Both the position numbers and the translations under genes were made by a program. Positions 16,113 to 24,179 of a stretch of 64,000 nt of DNA are shown here, piece by piece. Under the pieces are notes generated by a model. The model had not been told where the DNA came from. It saw only the letters and a list, made by a program, of their open reading frames with translations, and made no database searches. The first letter of the stretch is position 1. Every line of letters starts with the position of its first letter. This DNA is from Sulfuriferula thiophila (GTDB lineage Bacteria > Pseudomonadota > Gammaproteobacteria > Burkholderiales > Sulfuriferulaceae): positions 372,001 to 436,000 of the forward strand of contig NZ_BHGL01000006.1 of the NCBI RefSeq assembly GCF_003864975.1. The letters are read 5' to 3'.

Positions 16113-17089
16113 TTCAGTGCATGCAGCCGTTTGAATGTGGCGGATGGCAGTTCTCCGAACATTTTTTTGTATTCCTGCGAGAAATGCCCGAAATGCCAGA
16201 ATCCCCAATAGGTAGCAGCGTCTGTTACTGAATCCGCATCTTTGAGCATATGACGTACTGCATTTAACCGTTCGGCACGTAAATAGGCCACCGGGCTGGT
16301 GCCGATCAGATTATGGAAACAATATTGCAGCGTGCGCCGGCTGATACCGAAGTGCTGGCATAATTCAGCTACGCTTACTGGGTTTTCTGCATGGCTAAGC
16401 GCCAGTTCGCGTGATTCAGTAACGATTTTCCAGCAGCGGGCAGTTGAGATCGGTGCAGGGTCTGTGTCGTAGGAATGAGTCAGATTGTCAGCCAGTAAAG
16501 ACAATAACGAGGTGCGTAGTGATGTGGTAATTTGCGGGTTGTGCAATACCGCGGGTGTCACTTGTACTGTATGAAAAATATCCCGCATGAAACTGCGAAT
16601 TGCCTCAAGGCCGGTTGGATTAAGCTGCAACAAATGTGCCTGCGCGCAGTTCTTCTGTACTGATTCCTGTTCCTCTGCTGTCAACAAGCTCAAAAGCGCG
16701 CTACGATTAACGGAAATGCCCGCCATGACCAGTTCGCTAGGGGAGTAGAACTCAAATCCATCATGCCCGGAAAAAATATGTATGCTGTTGCTATTCGTCG
16801 CAGAGCCGCAGAATACCCCCTGGCTTTTCGCAGCCAGGGGCACGCCTATGGCGAGCACATCTTCGGGTAGTTGGCCATGCTGAAACAAAGCCTGGCTCGT
16901 GTATTCCAGAAACAGATGCACATCATCGAATTTTATTTCCGACACATAGCCAGAGAAATTTCCGGATGACATTTGCAGGTAATCCTGATTCCAGCCGCGC
17001 AATAACTCTGCCTGCGCGTCAAAGTCATGCGTTATCTGGTAAGTCAGTTGATTAGCTACGGATGAAATTTGGTTTAATGCCGATGTCAT
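16109..17089 (-). CDS. eutR: AraC-family regulator, EutR-like
   Basis: This 326-residue protein ends in an AraC-type double helix-turn-helix (ISRRTLQYCFHNLIGTSPVAYLRAERL and DAATYWGFWHFGHFSQEYKKMFGELPS). The N-terminal 200 residues form an effector domain with the style of EutR. It is convergent with eutC (4-bp overlap). EutR activates eut genes in response to ethanolamine plus cobalamin in enterics; the same role is inferred here from location. Confidence 0.82.
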   Translation of the reverse strand: MTSALNQISSVANQLTYQITHDFDAQAELLRGWNQDYLQMSSGNFSGYVSEIKFDDVHLFLEYTSQALFQHGQLPEDVLAIGVPLAAKSQGVFCGSATNSNSIHIFSGHDGFEFYSPSELVMAGISVNRSALLSLLTAEEQESVQKNCAQAHLLQLNPTGLEAIRSFMRDIFHTVQVTPAVLHNPQITTSLRTSLLSLLADNLTHSYDTDPAPISTARCWKIVTESRELALSHAENPVSVAELCQHFGISRRTLQYCFHNLIGTSPVAYLRAERLNAVRHMLKDADSVTDAATYWGFWHFGHFSQEYKKMFGELPSATFKRLHALN

Positions 17090-17438
17090 GCTCCAGCTCC
17101 GAAATAGCCTTAGTTACTGCTATGCTGACGCAAATTCCATGCCCGCAATAATGTTATTTATTGTTAGTATTCAATGTGATATTGTCTGTTTTGTGCACCG
17201 TTGTGATGCGGCAGGTGACAAAGATGCACTGTGATAGAACTATGGCGGGATATCGGTAATTGATGTTTTTATATGGTCGTAATGCAAAAATAAAAAATGG
17301 AGGGAATAATTTCGTCGCAACCCCGTCTTCTATAGTAGGGATAAGTTATACGGGCAAGGACGCTAGTGTAAGGTTCATCCGAATTAAATTAACTCAATAC
17401 AACATGACGTGCTTTTAATTTTTTAAACGGAGATAACA
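17090..17438. other. Intergenic region, divergent promoters expected
   Basis: This 349-bp AT-rich spacer separates the divergent eutR-like gene and the exported DsrE gene, so it must hold both promoters. No tRNA, small ORF or long repeat was found. No strong inverted repeat or sigma-54 element was recognised. Confidence 0.5.
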
Positions 17439-17900
17439 ATGAAACATAAGAAGAATGTATTAAAGGGTTTATTTGCAGCTGCGTTGCTGGCGATGGCGAC
17501 TGTGCCAGCGATGACATTTGCTGCTGATAATGGGGGAATGGCGCACGCACAAGCAGGGAAAATGAAAGTGATTTTTCAGGTGAGTGATGCAGATCCTAAA
17601 AAATGGAATCTGACACTCAATAACGCCAAAAACGTGCAGGATGCGGTAGGTAAAGACAATGTTTTGCTGGAAATCGTTGCCTACGGACCCGGTATCGGCA
17701 TGCTTAAATTCGAGTCAGACGTTGGCTCCAGAGTTAAGGATGCGGTTGATTCAGGTATCAAAGTCGTAGCGTGCGAGAATACGATGAAAGCACAAAAAAT
17801 TGCGCGTAGCGATATGTTGCCGGAAGTTTCCTTTGTGGGAGCCGGTGTTGTTGAACTGGCTCAGAAACAAGCCGAAGGGTACGCCTATATTCGCCCTTAA
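17439..17900 (+). CDS. Exported DsrE-family protein
   Basis: The product has 153 residues with a clear Sec signal peptide (charged start, hydrophobic core, cleavage near residue 28 after TFA). The mature part has the DsrE/DsrF fold: KVIFQVSDADPKKWNLTLNN, LLEIVAYGPGIGMLKFE, and VVACENT with a conserved Cys112. Cytoplasmic relatives are sulfur carriers; exported ones are common in sulfur oxidisers but poorly studied. The gene is monocistronic with a strong terminator downstream. A periplasmic persulfide-carrying role is inference. Confidence 0.87.
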   Translation: MKHKKNVLKGLFAAALLAMATVPAMTFAADNGGMAHAQAGKMKVIFQVSDADPKKWNLTLNNAKNVQDAVGKDNVLLEIVAYGPGIGMLKFESDVGSRVKDAVDSGIKVVACENTMKAQKIARSDMLPEVSFVGAGVVELAQKQAEGYAYIRP

Positions 17901-17938
17901 TTCGTAACATAGCGCATATCCTGCGCTGTTTACCAAAC

Positions 17939-17985
17939 GAGCCGGTCACAGGTTATCAGCCTGTCGACCGGCTCTTTGGTTTTTA
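17939..17985 (+). terminator. Rho-independent terminator after the exported DsrE gene
   Basis: A long stem formed by GAGCCGGTC-ACAGG and CCTGT-C-GACCGGCTC (one bulged base) with a short loop is followed by TTTGGTTTTT. It lies 39 bp after the stop codon. The 220 bp after it, up to the ggt start, show nothing recognisable. Confidence 0.85.
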
Positions 17986-18208
17986 ACGTATAGCTGGTTT
18001 AATATGGGGTGGCTCTCACTCGTAGTTAGTAATCCTTTCCGCCACAGCAAGCTCCTCCGGCATCTTGCTTTACGCGTTGCACCCTCAAGTATTCTCCACT
18101 ATGCTGAAACTTCTGCCTGTTCCTCGGTACATTCCCATCGGGTGCTGCAGAGAAGGCATAAAAGATTTCTTTAAGCAAAATTAATCCGGGTTATCTGTGT
18201 AAACATCC

Positions 18209-19966
18209 ATGAAAAAACCAGCTATAAAAGCCGTCCGGTATAGCTTCGCAGTGTTGGCAGCGCTGCTAAGCCTCTCGTTGCATGCTGCTGATCGTACAGA
18301 GGCACCTGAAGCTGCAACGGGTTTGCAACAGCAGCAGGCCGTGGTCGCCAAACATGCCATGGTGGTGGCCGCTAATCCGTTGGCAGTAGCGGCAGGTGTG
18401 GACATGCTGCGCCGTGGCGGCAGTGCGGTGGATGCGGCGATTGCGGTGCAGATGGTGCTGGCCCTGGTTGAGCCACAGTCTTCCGGTGTCGGCGGAGGTT
18501 CTTTTTTACTGTATTACCGCCATGATCATAATCGGGTATTGGCGTACGATGGGCGGGAGACGGCACCAGCAGCAGCGACAGCAGATATGTTTCTGGATGA
18601 TACTGGCTTGCCAGTCAGTTTCTATCAGGCAGTGATCGGTGGCAAATCAGTCGGTGTTCCTGGCACCTTACGCATGCTGGCGCTGGCGCATGCGCATCAG
18701 GGCAAGCTGCCGTGGCGCACGTTATTTGGCCCAGCGATTAAGCTGGCCGAGCGCGGTTTTATCGTGTCACCGCGGCTGCATGCGCTGATCGCGCGAGATA
18801 AATACCTGCCGTTGCAAGCGGCGGCGCGCGCGTATTTTTATCATGCCGATGGCACACCTCTGGCTGCCGGTGAGCGTCTGGTTAACCCGCAACTGGCCAA
18901 AGTGTTGCGCCAGGTTGCACAGCGTGGCGTCAAGGCCTTTTATACCGGGAAAATCGCCCGTGATATGGTGGCGACAGTGCATGCCCATCCGACTAATCCC
19001 GGACGCATGAGCCTGGCTGATCTGGCCGGGTATCGGGCGAAGTTACGTACGCCGGTGTGTGGCGGGTATCGTGCGTACATCGTCTGCGGTATGCCGCCAC
19101 CGAGCTCGGGTGGGGTGGCGGTATTGCAGATACTAGGGATGCTGGAATCATATGACGTGGCAGCTATGCCCCCCGAAAGCACGGCGGCGGTGCACCTGAT
19201 CAGCGAAGCGGAGCGTCTGGCGTTTGCTGACCGTAATGTTTATCTGGCAGACGATGATTTCGTCAACGTGCCGGTTGCTGGTCTGCTGGATAAGCATTAT
19301 CTGCAACAGCGGGCAAGTTTGATTAATCCGTTACATGCTATGGGTGTGGCCGAGCCGGGTATCCCGCCGGGCATGACGGCTATCAGTCAGGCTGAGGACA
19401 ACGCGCTGGAACTGCCGTCTACCAGTCATATCTCCATCGTCGACCGTTGGGGTAATGCGGTTTCCATGACCTCGTCGATAGAGGATGCTTTCGGTAGTCG
19501 GCACATGGTGGACGGGTTTCTGCTGAATAACGAACTGACCGACTTTTCCTTTGCACCGGAACAGGACGGCAAGCTGGTTGCAAACCGTGTTCAGCCGGGC
19601 AAACGGCCGCGTAGTTCGATGGCGCCGACACTGATTTTCGACCGCCAGCAACAGCTGGTCGGTGCCATCGGCTCGCCGGGTGGCAGTTCCATTATCAATT
19701 ATGTGACCAAAGCGCTGGTCGGTGTACTCGACTGGCATCTGGATATACAACAGGCCGTTGCGCTGCCCAATTTCGGCAGCCGCAATGGGCCTACCGAGCT
19801 TGAGCAGAATACAGCTCTGGAAACTTTGCAACCGTCTTTGCAGTCTCTAGGACATACCGTCAAATTAGGCGAAGCAAACAGCGGATTGCATGGCATCATG
19901 CGTGTACCAGATGGCTGGATGGGTGGTGTTGATCCACGACGTGAAGGCATGGCTGTCGGATATTGA
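18209..19966 (+). CDS. ggt: Gamma-glutamyltransferase
   Basis: This 585-residue protein is near the usual 580. It has an N-terminal signal peptide, then the NTN-hydrolase precursor: AVAAGVDMLRRGGSAVDAAIAVQ, VEPQSSGVGGGSF, and the autocleavage/nucleophile region LPSTSHISIVD with the catalytic threonine in STSH. MTSSIEDAFGSR and RPRSSMAPTLIF follow. It acts in the periplasm, hydrolysing or transferring the gamma-glutamyl group of glutathione. The ATG is the first in the frame; its ribosome binding site is weak. Confidence 0.95.
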   Translation: MKKPAIKAVRYSFAVLAALLSLSLHAADRTEAPEAATGLQQQQAVVAKHAMVVAANPLAVAAGVDMLRRGGSAVDAAIAVQMVLALVEPQSSGVGGGSFLLYYRHDHNRVLAYDGRETAPAAATADMFLDDTGLPVSFYQAVIGGKSVGVPGTLRMLALAHAHQGKLPWRTLFGPAIKLAERGFIVSPRLHALIARDKYLPLQAAARAYFYHADGTPLAAGERLVNPQLAKVLRQVAQRGVKAFYTGKIARDMVATVHAHPTNPGRMSLADLAGYRAKLRTPVCGGYRAYIVCGMPPPSSGGVAVLQILGMLESYDVAAMPPESTAAVHLISEAERLAFADRNVYLADDDFVNVPVAGLLDKHYLQQRASLINPLHAMGVAEPGIPPGMTAISQAEDNALELPSTSHISIVDRWGNAVSMTSSIEDAFGSRHMVDGFLLNNELTDFSFAPEQDGKLVANRVQPGKRPRSSMAPTLIFDRQQQLVGAIGSPGGSSIINYVTKALVGVLDWHLDIQQAVALPNFGSRNGPTELEQNTALETLQPSLQSLGHTVKLGEANSGLHGIMRVPDGWMGGVDPRREGMAVGY

Positions 19967-20001
19967 ACACCTGCTGTGAATCCGGAATGAGGAGTGTGGC
20001 C

Positions 20002-20190
20002 GTGAAATTGAGTGTTATGTTAACGTTATTACTGCTGAGTGCCCAGGCATTGGCAGCACCGGCAGCCTGGTATCAGTGGCGCAGCAAATTGAATGGCGAT
20101 CTGGTGTGCCGGCAAACTACGCCCGGGTCAGGATGGGAAAAATTCAGCGGTCCGTTCAAGGATGCGCAATGCGAGCATTTAAGGCGTTAA
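20002..20190 (+). CDS. Small exported protein of unknown function
   Basis: The preferred start is GTG at 20002 with AGGAG at 19990-19994, giving 62 residues. A hydrophobic signal peptide ending near AQALA is followed by a roughly 40-residue mature domain with two cysteines (LVCRQ and AQCEHL) that could form a disulfide in the periplasm. An ATG at 19963 overlapping the ggt stop is less likely. It is probably cotranscribed with ggt. No family recognised. Confidence 0.6.
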   Translation: MKLSVMLTLLLLSAQALAAPAAWYQWRSKLNGDLVCRQTTPGSGWEKFSGPFKDAQCEHLRR

Positions 20191-20406
20191 TGTGACTGTT
20201 TGCTGGGTTGGCAGTATGCAGGCGCTTCTATTCTGCTGAAATCAGGTAATCATAATTAGCGTAAACAGGTCAGCCGTAAACATTCAAATTTGATAAGCCG
20301 TATGCAACGTTTCTGGTTAGCTATTAGGTGGCTTACTGTGCCATAAACGGCAGTTTGCGGTGAAGGCCGAGAATGTCTCAAAATCGGCCTAAGCTGCTAA
20401 TCCCGC
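20191..20406. other. Intergenic region with no recognised feature
   Basis: This stretch separates the ggt operon from the recombinase remnant. It contains GGCCGA and TCGGCC arms near 20365-20385 that could form a small hairpin. No gene, tRNA or insertion sequence end was recognised. Confidence 0.4.
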
Positions 20407-20752
20407 GAACCATGGATTAAAGGCAAGCTGATCGAGCAAAAGCCTCCACTGAAGAGGTTGCGATCTTGTCAGCATCCGAGTTCGCGATGTTACCCACGGC
20501 AACCAGATGCTATCTCGGGCGATTGTCGTTCAGCGCAAAACTCAGCGGCCTTTACAATTTGAACTGATGGAGGATACGAGAAATGACTTCTCAGCATGGA
20601 TTGCCAAAGCCAGTTTAAAATCTGAGCAGTACCTATTCACAAGTCGGCTGAAAAACTCTCCGCATGCTTCAACTAGGCAATACGCAAGGATGATTCATCG
20701 TTGGGTCGCAACTAATCTATTGTTCGGTTACCCCTTCGACATTATAGGTTAG
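20407..20752 (+). pseudogene. Tyrosine recombinase (phage-type integrase) remnant
   Basis: Two out-of-frame pieces of one integrase can be read. Bases 20407-20454 encode WIKGKLIEQKPPLK. From about 20453 another frame encodes RGCDLVSIRVRDVTHGNQ, VVQRKTQRPLQFEL and SRLKNSPHASTRQYARM. In intact relatives, as I know the family, about 30-35 residues separate these blocks, so an internal deletion broke the frame. The 3' end diverges after HRWVA, so the catalytic Arg-His-Arg-Tyr part is missing. It lies 195 bp before phnF and may mark the edge of acquired DNA. Confidence 0.8.
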
Positions 20753-20792
20753 TCGCCTAACTTTAATCGCTTCCCGGATTCTTTAAGCAGGG

Positions 20793-20819
20793 CTGTCATT
20801 CTGATGACCCCGCTTATAA
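20793..20819. other. Imperfect inverted repeat upstream of phnF
   Basis: The arms AAGCAGGG-CTGTCA and TGATGA-CCCCGCTT, at about 20785-20817, can pair imperfectly. The element lies between the integrase remnant and the phn promoter region and could terminate upstream transcription. It lacks a T-run, so the function is uncertain. Confidence 0.25.
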
Positions 20820-20870
20820 ATCACCTCGATCAGTCCAGTTAATTCCATTAAACACCATCAAAAATAAATC

Positions 20871-20888
20871 TTTAACAAGAATTTAACA
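20871..20888 (+). promoter_or_regulatory. Pho-box-like direct repeat upstream of phnF
   Basis: TTTAACA-AGAA-TTTAACA is a perfect pair of 7-bp direct repeats separated by 4 bp, the spacing of a PhoB box (two 7-mers in one helical turn each). It lies 59 bp before the phnF start. The base composition differs from the enterobacterial CTGTCAT repeat, so the assignment rests on architecture and on the known phosphate-starvation control of phn operons. Confidence 0.5.
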
Positions 20889-20912
20889 GTGGTGAAATGT
20901 TTGATATTTAAA

Positions 20913-20928
20913 ATGTATGTCATTACAT
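20913..20928. promoter_or_regulatory. Candidate PhnF operator
   Basis: ATGTA-TGTCAT-TACAT is an inverted repeat 19 bp upstream of the phnF start, a position suited to autoregulation by a dimeric GntR/HutC-type protein. The short arms make chance possible. Confidence 0.35.
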
Positions 20929-20946
20929 ATCTAGACAACCGCACCG

Positions 20947-21672
20947 ATGAGTCTTTACGCAATAGATCGTGACACTGGCATTTCCCTGTATGCGCAAATC
21001 GCTGAAGTATTGGAGCGTGATTATGTACGGCAGGGTTCGGCTGGGGACAAACTACCTTCCGAAGGTGAATTGGCTGCGCGCTTTGGCGTGAATAGACACA
21101 CCTTGCGCAGAGCGGTTGACGAGTTAATCACGGTAGGTCTGCTTGAACGCCAACATGGTGTAGGAATTTTCATTACCGATCAGTTGTTGGACTACCGGGT
21201 GGGGAAAAACACTCGATTCACTCAAACCCTCACCGATATTGGTATTTCTACAGATACCAGAGTCATCAGAAAAATGGTCGCCCCCGCATCAGTCGGAGTT
21301 GCAAGAAATTTGTCGCTTGGAACCGATGATCACGTGCTGTGGATAGAGACATTGCGTTTGGCTGGTGGCGTTCCATTCTGTGTGATATCTCACTTTCTTC
21401 CCGTACACCCATATAAAGAATTACTCAGCGAGTATCAGGATGGATCGTTGCATGACTTGTTGTCCACTCGCTGTGGGAAACTCCATCGGACCGAGAGTCT
21501 CGTCACTGCAGTACTTCCCCAAGGTGACGACGCGAAACTCCTTGGCATCACCCAAAATCGCCCTGTGCTTAGGGTAAAGAGTTTGAACGTGCTTGATGCG
21601 GATAACACTCCTGTCGAGTACGCCATCACCCGGTTCCGCGCAGACCGTATCCAACTGCGCATTACTCCCTGA
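20947..21672 (+). CDS. phnF: GntR/HutC-family regulator of phosphonate metabolism
   Basis: The product has 241 residues: an N-terminal GntR winged helix (GDKLPSEGELAARFGVNRHTLRRAVDELI) and a C-terminal UTRA effector domain. It is the first gene of the phn operon, with phnD starting 41 bp later. PhnF proteins repress phn genes and respond to phosphorus status or a phosphonate-derived ligand. The ATG at 20947 lacks a good ribosome binding site, suggesting low expression. Confidence 0.9.
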   Translation: MSLYAIDRDTGISLYAQIAEVLERDYVRQGSAGDKLPSEGELAARFGVNRHTLRRAVDELITVGLLERQHGVGIFITDQLLDYRVGKNTRFTQTLTDIGISTDTRVIRKMVAPASVGVARNLSLGTDDHVLWIETLRLAGGVPFCVISHFLPVHPYKELLSEYQDGSLHDLLSTRCGKLHRTESLVTAVLPQGDDAKLLGITQNRPVLRVKSLNVLDADNTPVEYAITRFRADRIQLRITP

Positions 21673-21713
21673 ACGTCCACAACTCGTACTGAAACTCATA
21701 GGAGACTTACTAA

Positions 21714-22583
21714 ATGAAATTTAACAAACTGATACTTTCAACACTGATCGGCGCTTCATTGTTCAGTGCAGCAGGCATGGCTAGCGCACGTGAGTTGGTG
21801 ATGGGTCTGATTCCCGCAGATAACAACGAAGAAATGATCAAGACATTTGAGCCAATGCGCGCTTATTTGGAAAAAAAACTTGGTCAAAAAGTAAAAATGT
21901 TCACTGCAACTGACTACGCCGGTGTTATCGAGGCAATGAAAAAAAAGCGCGTCGATATAGCTTGGTTTGGCCCGCTCTCTTACTACCTGGCTGAGCAAGA
22001 AGCTGGTGCTGAAGCGTTTGCTGTTGGTATCCGTGAAGGTAGCAACTCTCCTACCTATAAAAGCATCATCGTGACCCCTTGTGACAGTGGTATCAAAAGC
22101 ATCATGGACTTGAAGGGCAAAAGTGTTGCGTTTGTTGATCCAGCCTCAACATCTGGTGGTTTGATGCCAACTTACATGGTGAAGCATGCAACAGGAAAAA
22201 TGCCACAAGAGTTTTTCGGCAAGCTTACTTACTCAGGCTCACATGACGCAGCTGAGTTGGCCGTTAAGAATAAAACTGTTGATGCGGCAGCTGACAACGA
22301 CATCACTTATCCCAAGATGTTGGAAAAAGGTCTGATTACCAAGGAAAGCAATTGCATCATTGCTGAGTCAACTCCATTGCCAGGTTCTCCACTGGTGTAT
22401 CGCGGTGATTTGCCTAAGAAGCTAAAGGCAGATATTCGTGATGCGATTCTGAACGCGGACAAGGAAATCAAGGTTACCGGATACGGCAAGATCAGCCATT
22501 ACGTTGCGGTGGGTCCTAAGGACTATCAAGCCATACGCGACATGGTTAAAGAGTTGGGTTTGAAAAAAGAACAAATGAAGTAA
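21714..22583 (+). CDS. phnD: Phosphonate ABC transporter substrate-binding protein
   Basis: This 289-residue periplasmic binding protein has a signal peptide (cleavage near residue 25 after ASA). It has the family features LVMGLIPADNNEEMIKTFEP, DIAWFGPLSYYLA, VDPASTSGGLMPTYM, and a lobe ending in SHYVAVGPKDYQAIRDMVK. It captures phosphonates for PhnCE. GGAGA precedes the ATG. A hairpin follows before phnC, which fits the higher abundance expected of a binding protein. Confidence 0.95.
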   Translation: MKFNKLILSTLIGASLFSAAGMASARELVMGLIPADNNEEMIKTFEPMRAYLEKKLGQKVKMFTATDYAGVIEAMKKKRVDIAWFGPLSYYLAEQEAGAEAFAVGIREGSNSPTYKSIIVTPCDSGIKSIMDLKGKSVAFVDPASTSGGLMPTYMVKHATGKMPQEFFGKLTYSGSHDAAELAVKNKTVDAAADNDITYPKMLEKGLITKESNCIIAESTPLPGSPLVYRGDLPKKLKADIRDAILNADKEIKVTGYGKISHYVAVGPKDYQAIRDMVKELGLKKEQMK

Positions 22584-22593
22584 TCGCAATATG

Positions 22594-22626
22594 ACGGTCG
22601 ACTGCATGTGTAGCCGACCGTTTTTC
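22594..22626 (+). terminator. Attenuator-like hairpin between phnD and phnC
   Basis: ACGGTCG and CGACCGT form a perfect 7-bp stem around a 14-base loop, followed directly by TTTTT. It sits in the 53-bp gap between phnD and phnC, just before the phnC ribosome binding site. It probably terminates part of the transcripts, lowering the downstream genes relative to phnD. Confidence 0.65.
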
Positions 22627-22636
22627 CGGAGGTTTT

Positions 22637-23416
22637 ATGAGTCAAATCATCATCAAGGACGTCGCTAAACGCTACGCCAATGGATTCAATGCGCTAAAAG
22701 GCGTAAGCACCGAGATTCCGGCGGGTTCGTTCACGGTCATCCTCGGACCATCCGGCGCAGGAAAATCCACGCTACTTCGTACCATTAACGGTCTGGAGAC
22801 GCCTACCTCGGGTACGGTGCAGATCGGTCAACAAACGGTGACACATGCGACATTGCGTGAAGTACGCTCGAAGGTCGGCATGGTGTTCCAACATTTCAAT
22901 CTGGTCGACCGCCTATCGGTCATGACCAATGTATTAACAGGACGACTGTCGCATCGCACATGGCTCGGCAGTCTGTTCTATCTGTTTCAGCGTAGCGATA
23001 TGGATATTGCCCACGATGCGCTGATTCGTGTTGGGCTGACAGACAAGGCTTGGAACCGCGCCGACCGCTTATCTGGCGGTCAGCAGCAACGCGTCGGCAT
23101 CGCACGAGCGCTGGCACAACAACCGCGCGTCATCCTTGCAGATGAACCGGTCGCAAGCTTGGACCCGGTGACCAGCGAGGAGATCCTGGGCTTGTTACGC
23201 GAGATTTGCACACGTGATGGCATCACAGTTGTGGTCAATCTTCATCAAGTAGAACTGGCCAAACGTTTCGCCGATCACGTTATCGGTCTGAATGATGGCC
23301 TCGTTGTCTACGACGGTCCCGCCAGCGGTCTGGACCGCGCAACTCTCAGCCGTATCTATAACCGTAACGGAGACCAAGTCGATGAGCAACTCGAGACTAT
23401 GCTGGCCTACGCCTAA
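22637..23416 (+). CDS. phnC: Phosphonate ABC transporter ATP-binding protein
   Basis: The product has 259 residues with Walker A GPSGAGKST, Q-loop region VGMVFQHFNLVDRLSV, signature LSGGQQQRVG, Walker B VILADEPVASLDP and a switch His in VVNLHQ. It energises phosphonate import with PhnD and the two PhnE permeases. CGGAGG precedes the ATG. Its 3' end overlaps the first phnE gene by 35 bp. Confidence 0.95.
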   Translation: MSQIIIKDVAKRYANGFNALKGVSTEIPAGSFTVILGPSGAGKSTLLRTINGLETPTSGTVQIGQQTVTHATLREVRSKVGMVFQHFNLVDRLSVMTNVLTGRLSHRTWLGSLFYLFQRSDMDIAHDALIRVGLTDKAWNRADRLSGGQQQRVGIARALAQQPRVILADEPVASLDPVTSEEILGLLREICTRDGITVVVNLHQVELAKRFADHVIGLNDGLVVYDGPASGLDRATLSRIYNRNGDQVDEQLETMLAYA

Positions 23417-24179
23417 TGGCCTGCCCGCACTCGCACCGACAGTCGTCGTGTCTGCTTGCTTACTGCTGCTGGGGCTCAGCGCGTCATTGGTCGAACTCGA
23501 TCTCGTGCGTCTCTTCAATGCCATCCCTCGCATGATCGACTTCGCCAGCCATCTGCTGGTGTTGCCTGATTGGGAATATCTGCCGACACTGGGCACGAAC
23601 ATGTTGCAAACGATGGAGATGACCTTTCTTGCCACAAGCATTGCACTTATCATCAGTTTGCCGCTGGGCGTACTGGCTGCTGTCAATGCGAGTCCTCATC
23701 CAGTCGTCTTTCATGCGACACGCAATCTGCTGACGCTGATGCGTGCGCTGCCGGAATTGGTGTGGGCACTGGTGTTCGTGTCGGCGGTAGGGCTGGGGCC
23801 ATTGCCGGGCGTCATGGCACTGGCCTTCGTCACTGTTGGCTTCATGGGCAAATTCTTCGCAGAGAGCATCGAGGTTATTGATGCACGCCAAGTCGAAGGG
23901 GTGGCCGCACATGGTGCAGGTTGGTTTCAACTACGTACTTTTGCGTATTTCCCCCAAGTGTTCCCGGACTTCGTAGGTACCGTCATGTACATCCTAGATC
24001 ACAACCTGCGTGCAGCCGCCATCCTCGGTCTAGTGGGTGCCGGTGGTATTGGTTATGACTTGGTAATGGCGATGCGTATGTTCGATTACGGCCGTCTGCT
24101 ACCCATCGCACTGTCTATCTATGTGGCGGTCACGTTGCTTGATCGCATGTCGGATAAATTCCGCAGGAGGCTGATTTAA
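23382..24179 (+). CDS. phnE: Phosphonate ABC transporter permease 1
   Basis: The preferred start is ATG 23382 (MSNSRLCW), with GGAG at about 23370, giving 265 residues. A start at 23292 would add 30 residues read from within phnC. There are about six membrane segments and the binding-protein-dependent permease loop (EVIDARQVEGVAAHGAGWFQLRTFAYFPQVFPDFVG). It overlaps the second phnE by one base. Two phnE genes suggest a heterodimeric channel. Confidence 0.92.
   Translation: MSNSRLCWPTPNGLPALAPTVVVSACLLLLGLSASLVELDLVRLFNAIPRMIDFASHLLVLPDWEYLPTLGTNMLQTMEMTFLATSIALIISLPLGVLAAVNASPHPVVFHATRNLLTLMRALPELVWALVFVSAVGLGPLPGVMALAFVTVGFMGKFFAESIEVIDARQVEGVAAHGAGWFQLRTFAYFPQVFPDFVGTVMYILDHNLRAAAILGLVGAGGIGYDLVMAMRMFDYGRLLPIALSIYVAVTLLDRMSDKFRRRLI

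Noticed and set aside
20741-20762. Integron attC-like GGTTAG/CCTAAC arms after the integrase remnant
   Set aside because: Only a short inverted repeat with a 3-bp centre; no full attC structure or cassette array.
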